This document shows positions 11,341 through 23,760 of a stretch of 64,000 nucleotides of DNA, piece by piece. The notes beneath the pieces are model-generated. The model did not search any database. It worked only from the letters and a program-made list of their open reading frames with translations, and was not told the origin of the DNA. Origin of the DNA: Isoetes taiwanensis (Eukaryota; Streptophyta; Lycopodiopsida; Isoetales; Isoetaceae); assembly GCA_021234155.1 (NCBI GenBank), contig JAJEKV010000010.1, forward strand, positions 4,376,871 to 4,440,870. The letters run 5' to 3'. Both the position numbers and the translations under genes were made by a program. Positions within the stretch are counted from its first letter, which is position 1. Every line of letters starts with the position of its first letter.

Positions 11341-11440
11341 GTAAGAATAGAATAGAATAGGTTTTTAGCGTCCACGGAGACCAATTGGCCTATGGGACTC
11401 AAACAAAAAGAGAGCAAGGCGCTGGCTCCGCCAGCGCTAA
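11341..11440 (-). mobile_element. LINE 3' end or SINE-like tail fragment
   Basis: On the minus strand this reads GAGTCCCATAGGCCAATTGG, then TCTCCGTGGACGCTAAAAA, then a (CTATT)n tail. The 3' end of the LINE at 31370-31429 reads GGGTCCCATAGACCGATTGG, CCCCGTGGACGATAAAAATA, then (CCTT)n. The shared tail is what a LINE reverse transcriptase would recognise. Just upstream (11419-11437) is a perfect 8-bp hairpin, GCGCTGGC-TCC-GCCAGCGC. Only about 100 bp is visible, so it is either a strongly 5'-truncated LINE or a SINE that borrows the LINE tail. Confidence 0.65.
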
Positions 11441-11508
11441 ATTCTTGTATATAGATATTAATCTTCGTTTATTGTGAAGATAACCAATTTCGAAATTAAT
11501 TTCGAACC

Positions 11509-11597
11509 AATTTCGAACATTAAGGGACTTGTCATTGACGGCCCACTTGAACTAATTTCGAACATTAAGGGACTTGTCATTGACGACACACTTGAAC
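11509..11597 (+). repeat. Tandem duplication, period 45 bp
   Basis: Two copies of a unit containing aatttcgaacattaaggg and acttgtcattgacg, at 11509-11553 and 11554-11597, nearly identical. Confidence 0.9.
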
Positions 11598-11680
11598 ATC
11601 TTGCATTATATATTAGCTACATCTAGTTGACATTGTTATGAACATCATTGACCACATATGTTAGAAAACATGGTGCATTT

Positions 11681-11710
11681 ATTGGCTCCCGATTATGGGT
11701 TGGATTCCAG
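11681..11710 (+). repeat. Inverted partner of 15916-15944
   Basis: The sequence attggctcccga...gggttggattcca is the near reverse complement of tggaatccaaccc...tcgggagccaat at 15916-15944. The two are 4.2 kb apart. They could be the two ends of a decayed element or two scattered copies of one repeat. Confidence 0.4.
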
Positions 11711-11959
11711 TGGGATATTAGACTCGTAAATTGGCTTCTATTTTGCAAGTCGAATACCAAAAATGGGGTATTCGACTCATAGATTCGCATGTAAATTACG
11801 TAAGTCGAATACGCCCAAAAAATACTGTGAGTCAAATACCCCTCCAAAGAAAAAATATTGATAAAAGGCGTGTTTAAACTCGCACAAACGAACCAACCAT
11901 CTGCGCCACGCAGCGTTATTGCAATAGGTTTCATTTTTCGTATCATTATCCTTTATTAT

Positions 11960-14170
11960 AAAGTTTTAGTGTATGTCGTGCATCAAACCCTAACATTTTG
12001 ACGGCTCAGATTTGATCTTTAATTTAGTTCGACGGGCCAGATAGCCCGTTGTTTTTCCTTCTCGCTCTAGCCGCTTTTCTCCCCCTTTCCACGTTCTAGG
12101 GCCCGGAATAGCGCCCATATGGATTTCGTAACTCGGCTGAAGCAGTTGGAGAAGTTGGAGCTTTGTTCGAGCTTTGGAGGCCACAACTGCACAACAAGTT
12201 TTAAAGATTTATGCCTTCCGACTTTCTCTCCAGGCCTGCCTTTGTCGAGGCAGAGCATATTAGCTACAATCTTCAGAGCTCGGCTATGGCGCCCTATAGC
12301 GAGCTATGGGAAAAGCTTAGAAAGATCTGCAACACTCTTCTCTTAAGCCATAGTAGGTTAGAATCATTCATCTTTAAGAATAGATATGGTGTCTGTGCAA
12401 TTTGGAAGGCCTATGATATTTGAAGCTGTGATTTAAACGCACTTCCGATAGGTCCTAAACAACTACCAGCCACATATCAAAGAAGCTTGAATGAAACACT
12501 CTTTATTTTGCTGCTGATACAGATCTAGCATGTTGCAAATAAAATGTGAATACAGGGCAAATCGGTTCAAATATGCCAGTCAAATTGCTTATCATGGATG
12601 AATGCCCTGGCGAAATGGCCAACTGGCAAAATATGCCATTATGTGAGCAAGTCATTACTATTTTCCTGCAAAGATATCAAAAGCTCCATTTCTTTGGACG
12701 TGAGCAAATGGAAGAGAATATTAGGTATCCAAGCTCTTAGACTTGGCTATGGCATTACCCAGCTTTTTGGCAATCAGATATGCTAACACAACTGACCAGT
12801 ATGAAGATTTCTTCCGCCATAGCTAGAAAGCCAGAAAGCTCTATGAACTTTAGGGTGTTGCACTGCTGCGGGTATGGTTCAAATGCCAAGGTTTCCTGTT
12901 GTTGCAGGTTTGAGTTGAGTAGGTAGCAGGGAGTATTCCAGGCAAGCATGAATATAAGCTTTAGACAGCGGCATAAGGACAGGACTAGGATTATCTTAAG
13001 ATGACGCCTCTCCTAAAGCGTCTTGCTGCTCTTTTGAGGCAAATCTCCACTTTGTATCATACTGGCCAATGCCAAACTAATAGGGTAGTATGCATATTGG
13101 TTGCGCGGATTTATTTTCCTGCAAGGAATTTACCTGCAATGAGAGTATTTATATTGGATCCATACGCTATTTACAGAAGTTACAAAGTTCCAGCAGGCAA
13201 TGACTTTCTTTGCATAACAATTCCAAGTGATGTTGCGAAGCAAAATGTGGAAATAACAATAATTATTGTGCGCTGAAATTTTTTCTTTTTTGCAGTTGAA
13301 ACATTTGTTATGTTAATAGATAGGAATCATGCTATTGAGACTCTGAAATCTTTGATATTTCCAGAATATGGATGTCTGAGGAGAAGGACATGATTAGATC
13401 GTATGTTCACACAACCAATGAACAATAGCAGATGAAGATAGCAGAAGATCAATGTGGTAGATGTATGCTTTATTTGCAGTTGTTCATTGTGTATGTTATT
13501 TATTCAAAGTGATTTAACTGCAATGTTTTCAGAAAGCCACAACTGGGGTATTTTTCTTGCTGCCAGCAGATTGACTGAGTTGGAGAAAAAATGTGAGAAG
13601 GTCTTTGTTGTTGTGGGAGTAAATACTGCTTTTAATAGCTATAAAAGATGTAACTTTGTTCGAGAAATATGGATGCCCGGTTTCTTGCAATTAAATTGTA
13701 TCATTACAATGCAGAGTTCTGAACATGCTTAGATTGAATATTTCTCCAAGGTGGATAACACTTGAACTAAACTTTTCTCAACTCCAGCAAAGTTCAGGAA
13801 TAGTTTTTGCTATAGTAGTTTTGGCAAGAGTGCATGCAGGATTCGATTCCTTGCGGTCTGCTAAAACTAGGCATAGAATTTTCGGCCAGCCTAGGGAGCT
13901 GCTATGGCAGGCAGGAGCTCTTTCGGGGAGCCGAGAATTTGCATTCTAAGTCATGTTTGGTTTTCTTAGCTCAACGGTGCAGAGGCAAAAAACTGTCTTT
14001 CGAGATGGCTGAAGATAAACTTGCTTTTAGTCATCTATTTTACCTCAGTGCCATAGAAGCTGAAGCTTACTTCTTTCCTTTGCTCCCCTTCTATTTGCAG
14101 TGCAGCTTCGAGGAGAGGATCAAACTGAGCAAATATGCCTTGGCTGGATTTGGCACAGACACAGTGCAGA
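11960..14170. other. No supported gene
   Basis: There are open frames of 60-115 codons on both strands, but none carries a recognisable domain. Segments at 12119-12420 and 13834-14181 are the longest. A tttgcag precedes 14100 and could be a 3' splice site. I see no coding unit I can defend. Confidence 0.4.
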
Positions 14171-14175
14171 CACAG

Positions 14176-14224
14176 TGCTAGAAGACCATGGTGCTAGAAG
14201 ACCATGGTTCTAGAAGGCCATGGG
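14176..14224 (+). repeat. Three tandem 16-bp units
   Basis: Three consecutive copies of tgctagaagaccatgg with minor changes. Confidence 0.85.
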
Positions 14225-14961
14225 GCTCATGTTACTGCTTCACCATTTTGCAGATTCTTCAGAAGATGCAGGGCAAAGGGGCATCCGTGGTAGATATAAC
14301 GACAAATACAGGGCTGGACGTAGCGTCTGGTTGCGTGGATTCGAGTTGTTAACACAGAAAAACAGATGGTAGCTTCGGCACTCGAGGTGCTCTGGTTTCC
14401 TTTGCGACCTTTTTTGCTTGAATATATGCAGATGTTTTAACGAAAATGAACATATATTTGTTGGAATGATAGGTAAAAACTACCAGTGAGTAATAGACGA
14501 GGATATTTATGAAGGAGACACTCTGCAAGTATATTTTTTCGAGATAAATTGACTGCCAAGAACTTCTTCTTTCTATTGAGCTTTTAACGGATCAAAGAAA
14601 GAAGAGAAGGCAGAGCAGAAAGCAAAAAGAGATGGATGCTGGATTCTATGCCAACTTTTAAGGATGTATATATGCTCTTCAGCTTTTAGTAGAAAACCAT
14701 GAAAGCTTTTGACTGCATCAAAATTCACTCTGCAGAGACTACTTAAACCTCTATTTTGGTGTTACCTCATTTATGCAATGTCCTTTGGTGTTCCAGAAGG
14801 TTGCAAATGGCTTGCCAATGGCAGATGGATGCAATTTACGTTGCAAGGGGTGATCCTGTGGACTGGCCTGTGAACTTTCTATCCTAGAGAATTTGTTCAT
14901 ATTCCTCAAGGATTTGGCTCTATGCAGGCCCATAACTATTGTAGCCCAAGTGTAAAGAGTC

Positions 14962-15072
14962 CATGCCAAGGTTTTTCAATTACATGCGGATTCCTGAAAA
15001 TCTTGGTTTTGTAAACGACTCTATGCTAAGGTTTTTCAATTATCATGCACATTCTTGAAAATCTTGGTTTTC
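14962..15072 (+). repeat. Tandem duplication, about 60 bp
   Basis: Two copies share aaggtttttcaatta and tcctgaaaatcttggtttt versus tcttgaaaatcttggtttt. Confidence 0.8.
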
Positions 15073-17000
15073 TTATGACGTTAAGGGCCTTCAATCATTT
15101 GGTATAATGTCTTTCTTATATGCTGGGTATTGATATATTTTTACATTACATGATGCAAAATATTAATGATGCTACATCAAGAGATGTGAAATGAAATTAC
15201 AACCATAATAAGCCGGTCTTCTATCTTGAGTTAGCATGGAACTCGAAGAAGTCTCTACAAGAAATATACTTTTACCATCATTTGCAACATTTGGAATTCA
15301 TATTTGTAGTGCATGCATCATTTGATAATAATAGATAATTGTTTAATGCTTCATGTACATGACTGTTTTCTATGCGATAAAGAGCAACCAACCATAATAA
15401 GCACAGAAACTCAGCACATCACTAATAGTGGGTACTTTTACATTAAAATTGGTAACCTTACTAGGCATATTGTATCCCATTTCACATGCATCTCAAACCC
15501 TAATAGTTGGTCACAATTTTGCATACAAGGTTCCTAAAATATGTATGAAATACACAATAAACATTCAAATACATACATATCCTTTTTCGTGAACTTTGTA
15601 TGTAACTAATGATCATGTGCAAAAAAAACTAGCAATCATGATGTGTTGGGCATGCAAGGATGGAATTAAAATGATGTGACACAATACGCACATCCCTTTG
15701 GCAGGATCATGCTTCAAAAGAGGGCATAAAAGGGACAGAGATGGGCTTTGTCATAGCAATGGTTAACAATCCCCGCATGATATTCGATATTTGTTGCAAT
15801 ATGACGTTCATACAAGAGTTTTTAAGAGATAAACAAACTTATGCCCAGCAACGCTGGGCACCATTACTAGTAAACTATGATAATTATGCATGGCATATTC
15901 GACTCGAACGTTTTTTGGAATCCAACCCTCTTTCGGGAGCCAATATTTCGCTCGTAGAAAACAACCAAAGGAACAAAACCAAGAGAACCAAAATAGCACT
16001 TATACCTTTGCATGCAAAAGAGCATAAAAAAATAAGATGCATTGATATATACAGCAAATTAAAAATTTTATAGACTCTAATTATCCTAAGGTCTTTAAGC
16101 ACTTATAGCATTCAAATGCACTGCTAATAACCTTTGTTTTTTGGGCAAATTGTAAAAATACCCCAATGTTTTGGGGTATTTATAAAAATGCCCCTAATTG
16201 TTTAGAAATTGTCAAAATGCCCTGTGCAAAGCCTGATGCCCTCCATTGCAATATGCAATGCCCAGCCTGTCATACTGCATAAGCAATCAATTACGCAATC
16301 AATCAGACCCACAAATTTGTTCGCAATAAGCGTGGTCCCTGGGATTTATGATCCCATTATGATCTGACATATGATTTAGTGGCTTTTCTTGGAGACGCGT
16401 GGGACGTATTTATCATCAACTAGAGTGGGCAGCAGGTACATGTGTTGCCGTCATCAACTGCAAATTCAGTTGTGTTTTGTTTCATTGGAGTAGAAACCTT
16501 GCAATTGCTCAGATCATGTGGAGTTCACAAAGCACTCTTATGATTGATCAGCCAGAGGCTAGCACCAAATCTTCTCTATTAATCTCTCCATTTCCTTCTT
16601 GTTGCTTTGTTCACATAAGAGACATTGAACAATAAGCATGACACATAATATAAAGAAAAACGTGAAGTAATAGGGACCAGATTTAGTGCATTCAAGTCAA
16701 AGTTACATGGATGAAACTAAATTTTCAGCCTTCATCTATTTCGAGTGCCTAATAATTAGCCTTACTCTATCAAGAACCAAATGGATGCATGCCGATAGAA
16801 CATACGCAGAAGGCCAAAATTGATCCTGCACAGAAAGATCTAGATGTCCAATCCAAAATATTTCGATAACAACAAGTGTAGATGAGCAAAAATCAGAGTA
16901 TATATTGAATTTTTTACAGAACATAATCAAAGACGTTGCATTTAAAATAATCTTCTAGGAACATACTTGAAGTTTGCTAACATAGCGTCATCTTTACTGC
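15073..17000. other. No supported gene; A/T-rich sequence with one hairpin
   Basis: No frame here has recognisable features. At about 16155-16182 there is an inverted repeat, ataccccaa-tgt-tttggggtat, that would form a strong hairpin. The inverted repeat partner of 11681-11710 lies at 15916-15944. Confidence 0.5.
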
Positions 17001-17002
17001 TA

Positions 17003-18292
17003 TTATGGTTGGGCTGCCAAATTGGGCAAGAAGGCATAGCAACATTCAAAGTCAAGACGACGTTTCTTCTCATCTTGTAATGCAGGGTATAGTGATGAGT
17101 TAAGAAAAAAGCACCATTTGGAGGTCTCCAAGTTGTAAGCAAGTGGAGGAAGAGTGCCGAAAGTCCAGCTCTTGTACCAAGAGGAGAAGATGACCCAGTC
17201 ACCCACTAATTGCACTTTGAAGTCAGTGTCATCATGGACACACCAACTGTCCCCAAATGCATTCTCCACGCTTACACTTGCTAAGGGCTTCCACCTTCTA
17301 TGTTCCACTACCAAACTCCATACACCAAAACCCAAGTTCTCATCAAACGTACAATATACCACAGCAACGAGGATCCCCATCTTGTGATGTTTGAAAATGT
17401 TGAGCAACCGGTGAAGCATGGGCACATCATTGGCATGAGTGACAACATTGGCAACATTGGGAAGGGAAACATGGTACCATGCCATGCAGGCCGCGTCATA
17501 GGCTGCAACTGAGTACTCCCCCTGCTCCATGTCTTCCCCTCTTTCTACCTCAAAAAGGCTACATTTGAACAGAAGCCTTGCATCATCAATTGCAGGCTGG
17601 ATATCAGAATCAAAACCTGGTCCAGTTTGCCATATCCCAAGTTGGGAATCATATTGTGCAACTGCATTGACTATTGGTGAGCCATCCAGCTCTGTCCAGC
17701 ATTGGTAAAATAAAAGACTATAGCTGCATTTTTTCACGTCATACTCGAAAGACATGGGAAGGTAGGCGAGATGAAAGCCAGCTCTAAAACAGGAGGGAGC
17801 TGGAGGCAAATTCTTCCACTGGTTTGTGATAGGGTTTCCAACTATGAATCTAGAGCATTCCTTATCCTCTATGAATCTAGAGCATTCCTTATCCTCTATA
17901 AGCATGGCACAAACTAAGCCATTGGAAGAGTAGGCCCAGAGGGGGCGCAAGGACATATCATATGGGCCAAAAGGGCAGTGACGAGACACATACCTCTTTC
18001 TTGTTTGCTGCTCAAGACACCAAAATTGGGTGTGTGATCTTTTCGTCAAGTTGTGGTCATAATAGTCCAAATCCTTATAGGGATTCCTTGAGGCATGAAC
18101 CCTTGCTCGCACTACAGCCCAAGCCTCCAGTTGTCTCCAAATTGCTACAAACTGCTGAGATAAGACTAGATCATACCATGATTTGCAGACACATCGTGCC
18201 CTGAATAGGCTATGCAAATCAAGCTTTGCTAAGATCAGAAGCACTATATTGCTCCCTACAAAGCACTCAAAGTCGCCACACGCTTCCTCCAT
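17003..18292 (-). CDS. F-box protein, kelch/galactose-oxidase-like C-terminus
   Basis: This is a single uninterrupted frame of 429 residues from the first true ATG at 18292 (MEEACGDFECFVG); a longer reading from 18337 starts at TTG and is less likely. Residues about 12-50 form a degenerate F-box with the typical LHSLFRARCVCKSWYDLV block; the usual N-terminal LPxxL is weak. The following 370 residues have the pattern of plant F-box/kelch proteins (SSNGLVCAML, VGNPITNQWKNLPPAP, WYKSWTFGTLPPLAYNLETSKW), predicted to form a beta-propeller that binds a substrate. Such proteins bring targets to SCF ubiquitin ligases through Skp1. A perfect 27-bp tandem duplication adds a repeated IEDKECSRF. No neighbouring gene suggests a pathway. 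This is the most credible host gene in the window. Confidence 0.85.
   Translation of the reverse strand: MEEACGDFECFVGSNIVLLILAKLDLHSLFRARCVCKSWYDLVLSQQFVAIWRQLEAWAVVRARVHASRNPYKDLDYYDHNLTKRSHTQFWCLEQQTRKRYVSRHCPFGPYDMSLRPLWAYSSNGLVCAMLIEDKECSRFIEDKECSRFIVGNPITNQWKNLPPAPSCFRAGFHLAYLPMSFEYDVKKCSYSLLFYQCWTELDGSPIVNAVAQYDSQLGIWQTGPGFDSDIQPAIDDARLLFKCSLFEVERGEDMEQGEYSVAAYDAACMAWYHVSLPNVANVVTHANDVPMLHRLLNIFKHHKMGILVAVVYCTFDENLGFGVWSLVVEHRRWKPLASVSVENAFGDSWCVHDDTDFKVQLVGDWVIFSSWYKSWTFGTLPPLAYNLETSKWCFFLNSSLYPALQDEKKRRLDFECCYAFLPNLAAQP
17843..17896 (-). repeat. Perfect in-frame 27-bp tandem duplication in the F-box gene
   Basis: Two identical 27-bp units, 17843-17869 and 17870-17896, encode IEDKECSRF twice without breaking the frame. 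Being identical, the duplication is recent or an assembly artefact. Confidence 0.95.
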
Positions 18293-18337
18293 ATTCAAAT
18301 GAATGTTATCTATCCAAATATCCACAGTGGCTGTCAA

Positions 18338-19640
18338 TTATCCTATCTTCTTTTTGACATGCCACTCCTTGCACATTGCATTTTGATATTATATTATCTG
18401 CTACATCATCAGGAAGAATAATGCAATACAATGCCATTGAATAAAATACCTTTCTTAGTGGCAAGAATAAAGGACGGGATGTCAGCTGGTTTGCATCATT
18501 TTTATGCATTTTTTCATCCAAGCAATAAAAGCGGCTTGCATCATTTTACGCATTTGTTCATCTAAACAGAACAAAAAAGCAAGTCATTTATCATCAAAGT
18601 GTAAGTAAAAAATCAGACGGACGGCTAGAAACCCTTAGTGACTTTACTCTGAACAACCTCCTGTTTAAAGCTTTCCAGCCTCTTCAAGTGGGAGTTTTTT
18701 ACATCTTAGGTAAATTTTCGGAAAGTGATATTCCATGGGACATTTCTAATGCTTTTGACAAATGCACCTTGGAACTGCCTGCTAATATCTTCTTGTAGAT
18801 GTTATGGTAAGGCTCCAACACCAGATAATGGAATGTACCAAATAGATCGTAGGCCAAATATTAACATTGGTTAAAAACTCAGAACCTCAGAGTTCTTGGA
18901 GCAAAAGATGGAAGCAAAAGATTTCCTCCAGCAGGTATGGGCTTTCAGAAAGGTGGGCTTTCAGAGCTAGGTCTCAATGATGTATAGGTACCTGCACAAA
19001 GCTCCCTAAACCATCTTTAAATCCGCTTTAAGTTAATGAATGTAATTTTGGTGGAATATCGCTGTTGAAAACGAGATTTTGTGCCCTCGAACTCGATCGG
19101 ACGGAGCTTACCGGAGTCTAAAAGCACAATTAAAAGGTCCTACGATCCTAGCATAATCCGCACATTTAATTTGGATGATCGTGCTATTTATATTCAAATT
19201 ATCATATGATATGATGCTGACTATATTTTTTTGTGCTTGCGGTAAAAAAAAAAATTAGCAAGAAGTACAAGGCTTTAGCAAGGTTTTTACTTAGGCTTGG
19301 TCACACCAAAAGAAGGCTTTAGCAAGGTTTTTACTTAGGCTTGGTGTCATTAGACTGTTATTGGTGGATAACATTTTTCTTTTGTATTCCAATGTTATTT
19401 TAACATATTAGATTTTTTCTCCTTCGCAGAAGTCTAGTGACACGTTGGATGGTTTGGTGATTTTGAATTAGTATGTTTTTATTGTATGTGCTTCGGTACG
19501 CAAGGTCTGTCTCGCTCTCGAACTTATCATCAAACGACTTGTGATAAGATTCTGGTTGTAAAAATTGTATTTTTTTTATGGCACAAATTACAATGTTTTT
19601 TTAATATATTAATTTTTTCTCTTTCGCAGAAGGAACCAGT
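18338..19640. other. No supported gene; presumed F-box upstream region
   Basis: This lies upstream of the minus-strand F-box gene and should hold its promoter, but no clear TATA box or motif can be assigned. A tandem duplication (19271-19345) is present. Confidence 0.4.
19271..19345 (+). repeat. Tandem duplication, period 44 bp
   Basis: The 31-bp unit beginning ggctttagcaaggtttttac is exactly repeated at 19271-19301 and 19315-19345, with a 13-bp spacer. Confidence 0.95.
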
Positions 19641-22600
19641 ACTATGATTCGTCTGTTCTTTATTTTGGTTTGCTCCCGGGCCTGTTACTTTTTGGCTTTC
19701 TTGATTACCTTCTCGGCCTTCCACTTGGATCTTACCCTTGTTTCCTCTCCTTGGCAGGCCTCTGTAGTTAGAATCAAAGCGGCCTCACAGCGGATTCACC
19801 AGGTTGGGCGGTCCGACCTCAGGTCGGCCGCCAGATTTGCGCGGACCAGACCTGCCTGTACTTTTTGTTGGGGGTTACCGGGTCCGGGTATTCCGACGAA
19901 TACGGGTGGTCCCGGGTTGGTATTATTTCCTATATTTAGGTTTTTTAATTTGAAATGTGAGTCCATTTTTTGATTGTTTTTCAATGTGCTATGGTGTTTT
20001 TTGGGAGTTTAGGTTGTGTGACTTGCTCTTAGACATCTTGTTGGTCTGTGGGGATCGTGTCCGCCGTTTTTGCCACCATCTTGCTTAGTCTCGTTTTCAT
20101 TTGTCGGTCAGTTTGGGGGGTTTGTTGTGGGTCTGTGGTGTGCCTGGCTTAAATAAGGTAATTATTTTTTACGGGTTTTCCGGGTTGTTGCAAAGCTAGG
20201 TTCTGTTTTTTGGGTGCTCGGTTTCGCTTTTGTTTATAGTTTAGTTTCTGTTTCATATGCCGGTCGGTTTGGGGGCTTCTAGTGGATTGTGTGGTGTGCT
20301 TTATGTTCGTGTTGTTCTAGGTCGTATTATAGTGGTCCTTATAGGTTGTGCTTGGGGTTTGGTTTGCTTCTGCCCAGGGTCTTATTTGTATAGTTAGAAT
20401 AATATGTGTTGAGTTTGGTCAGTCTAGTTTTTGCCTCATCTTTCCCTTTGTTATTTGACGCATGCATAGGTCCTTTGTGCAACCCTGATGTTATAAACAT
20501 TAAGCCTCGTGTTATAAACATTATAGTAATGGATCCTTATGCATTTTTTATTAAACATTAATCACAAAAGGTTCTTATGCATAGGTCGGTCATTGTGCAT
20601 GATTATATTTTTGTTGAGTTTGGTAGTCTAGTCCTTGCCTCATCTTTCCCTTGTTGTTTGACGCCATGCATAGGTCGTTTGTGCCCCCCTTATGCTACGA
20701 ACATCAAACCTCGTGTTATAAACATTATAACAAAGAGTCCTTGGTGCATAATTTATTAAACAAGGTTTTTTATTTGCTTGTATTCCTTTTTTCTTGGTTC
20801 TTCACGTTCTTGTATGTTGGTATTTCTTTTTGTAGTCCTTATGCTTGCACTATCCCCAGTTACAACATGGCTCATTTTGTTGGTTACATCATTATTGCAT
20901 TGTTTCCTATTTCTTTTTTCTTTTTATAGTGGCGCCTTGAAACTTGCAGGCTTATTTTCCAGAGATTAGTCGAGTCGATAAGGATTGGAATCAGTTCCAA
21001 CTTGGCAACTACACAGTTCAACGATGGACTGACTTCTTTTTGTGGTGGTTTCTTAGGGCAGATCATGTGGCTTCATGGTTTCAGATGGCATGGTTTTTTT
21101 TTTTTATCCATCACATGACTTTGGTATTTCTACCACAGTTAGTCATGTTTACGAGATTTGATTGCAGTTTCATGGATGCACCCTTCTTTGTTTGACCATG
21201 CTGCACCCTTCATATGTGGCATCAATTGTCTTGGTCTGGTTCTATAGGGTGTATAACTTATTAGGTTGAATTTTTGTCAGTTTCCATGTAGTTTGTGTTC
21301 TGCGTCGACCTTTGTATATAAAATTTGTCCACCATCTCCATTAAAATATTCTACATTTTCTTTCCTCCTGAGCTTTTCATTATCAGTAGATGATTCGTGT
21401 TAGTGTGCCATATGGCTTTTTATTTAAGCTTTCGAATCCCGTATCTTTATTGTTTCCCCGGCATGGTAGTGGGCCATTACATCTCTCTTTCCTACCACAA
21501 TTAATCCTCTTCAATAAGCTTTGCTTGCATTAGGTAGTCGTTTTTGCTTAGGATCGTAGGTTTCTCCATCGTTGGTTTATTGATACCATTTGTGGTGGTC
21601 GCTAATATTTGGTCGTTTTGCAGAGGTTTTATCTTGGTGGGAAATTTTTTTCTTAGGGTCTTTTTGCTTGGGCATCTTGGTCTTTTTTCCACTTAACATT
21701 AATATGTTGTTCATTTTTTCACTAATATTAATGTATTCAAGAAATTTATCGTGGCACTCCCAACACATATCATTGATTGATTGATTGTTACACAATTTCA
21801 CACCCTCATGTCCATTAGGCAACATAAAGAGTACATGCCTCCAGATTATCTATAATACTCTATAATGCAAGAGTATCTAATGGTCCTAATCCAAGATTGG
21901 GAGTCATATGCCAGAGATGTGGACCTTGGATTTAAAGAACACTTATCTGCATTGCTCTGTCAGATTTGGCATCCTAGGTGTATCAGTGGTTCACTTATCC
22001 TTGCTTTCTAGTGTCGGGCTGCTTCCTATATGGAATAAAGAAAGCAACCATCAAATATTGGTGCCTCTATGGGGAATAAAATATTCTAGCATCGTTGGTT
22101 GTATTTTCTCTCGAAATCCCATCATCAAGGAAATTTTATGATCTGCTTGAACATTTTGACTTCCATATATACACAATGCACTTATAATTTGAGCCAATAA
22201 GTTCTGCACAAAAGACACAACATTATGATGTTTGCGAAAAAGTAAGAAAGCCCAGTTAATTTTATTTTTTTTGCAGCTGATTTACAATCTTGCCCGTGCA
22301 ATGGCTGTTGTTGTTGGAAACCTATTACCATCATGAGAGCTGTCCAAAATGTTGTATTGAAAGGCATGCTGTTCAAAGAATAGTAGCATCAGCAAATATA
22401 TCAAAGATATGCCTGCATCTCTAACCAAAACTATTGACATAATATGTAGATAATATAAGTAACAACACCCCCCTTAGCATGCATGGCAGATGCATAGATG
22501 TGCAAAGCACTGTCGTGCAATGTATGTGCAATGTATATATACAGTAGAACTTGATTAAAATAGCAAAATTCAGTACCCGAGCATCCTTTCTTCAAAGATA
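19641..22600. other. T-rich unassigned sequence
   Basis: The plus strand is strongly T-rich over roughly 19.6-21.7 kb, similar in style to 31.4-31.9 and 41.2-44.9 kb. The open frames here come from that skew and have no domains. I see no gene. Confidence 0.5.
20409..20770 (+). repeat. Tandem duplication, period 205 bp
   Basis: Copy 1 (20409-20613) and copy 2 (20614 to about 20770) share ttgagtttgg, gcctcatctttccc, atgcataggtc and cctcgtgttataaacattat in the same order, with moderate divergence. Confidence 0.85.
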
Positions 22601-22624
22601 CAAATACTAGACCATCCACTAGAC

Positions 22625-22692
22625 GCTCCATTTGTTTAATTTCACCTTCTTATAACTTGCTCCATTTGTTTAATTTCACCTTCTTATAACAT
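22625..22692 (+). repeat. Tandem duplication, period 34 bp
   Basis: Units beginning gctccatttgtttaatttca are repeated at 22625-22658 and 22659-22692, almost identical. Confidence 0.95.
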
Positions 22693-23392
22693 ACTACCAG
22701 GTCCTGCATTATTGACGTCAGCTTATTAAAGAACATATTTTGGCAAACAATAACAATCGGTTAATAGGCAATATAGAACGAAAGCATCATACCTAACATG
22801 GCTGCAAAATGCAAAAACCAATGTATATGACAATAGATCCAAGTAGTAGCCAACTCAATGACAGGTGCACTTAGCTCTCTACGCCTTTGTAGAACTGGAG
22901 AATATGTAGCCTGCGCCTTTCCACCCAACATATGTGAATCATAAACCCCATCCCTGAATCCTCTCTATTTGTTCGAACCAGGGCGGATGGTCTCGCATAT
23001 ACCATAACATTAGAGCAGAAATACATTTTCGTACCATAGCAGCTCGTTCCAATTTGGACTTTGATGGAAACTTGACCATACATCAATGACGTCAATTATT
23101 AACTCTGCAGCTACATTTTTGCAAGCTTCTGCAGCAACATCTTTGCAAGATTCTGCACATAAGTCTGCCCTTTCATCTCAACATTTTGTAAGTTTTTTAT
23201 CCATCAAATTTAGTCCTGCCCATAGACATATAACATCTTTCTCTGCATGCTCAGTTTAAGAACGTTTACCTCCGAGCAGCCTTTCTTATGCTAGAGAATA
23301 TCTGAGTTGGGATATCTTCAGCTCATAAGAACGTGGCACTAAATATGATAACTCACTATTCAGGCAGAGGCATGCCTGCTTTGCAAGAGGCC

Positions 23393-23760
23393 GGTCGGCG
23401 CCGACCCACTATTGGAACAGAAAATGTGGTCTATGGATCATAGCCATTTTCTTCCTTGGATCAAGCTATTTCGCAGCAAAATTCAAACTTGATCCAGTCT
23501 ACAAATTTGGGCATTACTTGGGCATTTCGAATCTAGGCACAAACTTTGGCATTTTTGGGGCGAATCATCATCTAAACACAAAGTTGGGCATTTCTGGAGC
23601 GAATGAAAGCTGGAGTGTTTTTCAACTGAGCTTATCCTAAGCCAGTCGGCGCTGACCCCTCCCAGACCCTCCCAATCGAGGTTACAACAGTGAGCTAGAC
23701 CTCCGGTCGGCGCCGACCAGTACAAAACGCAGCATAAGGAGACCTCCAGTCGGCGCCGAC
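23393..23760. repeat. Four dispersed palindromes of the GTCGGCGCCGAC type
   Basis: Palindromic 12-14-mers occur at 23393-23406 (ggtcggcgccgacc), 23644-23656 (one mismatch), 23703-23716 (ggtcggcgccgacc) and 23748-23760. They stand out in an A/T-rich context. Between them (23508-23620) a unit like ttgggcatttctggagcgaa is repeated imperfectly. Function unknown. Confidence 0.75.

Noticed and set aside
23393-23760. CRISPR-like array
   Set aside because: Spacing between the palindromes is irregular (about 32 to 240 bp), there is no leader or cas gene, and the DNA is eukaryotic.
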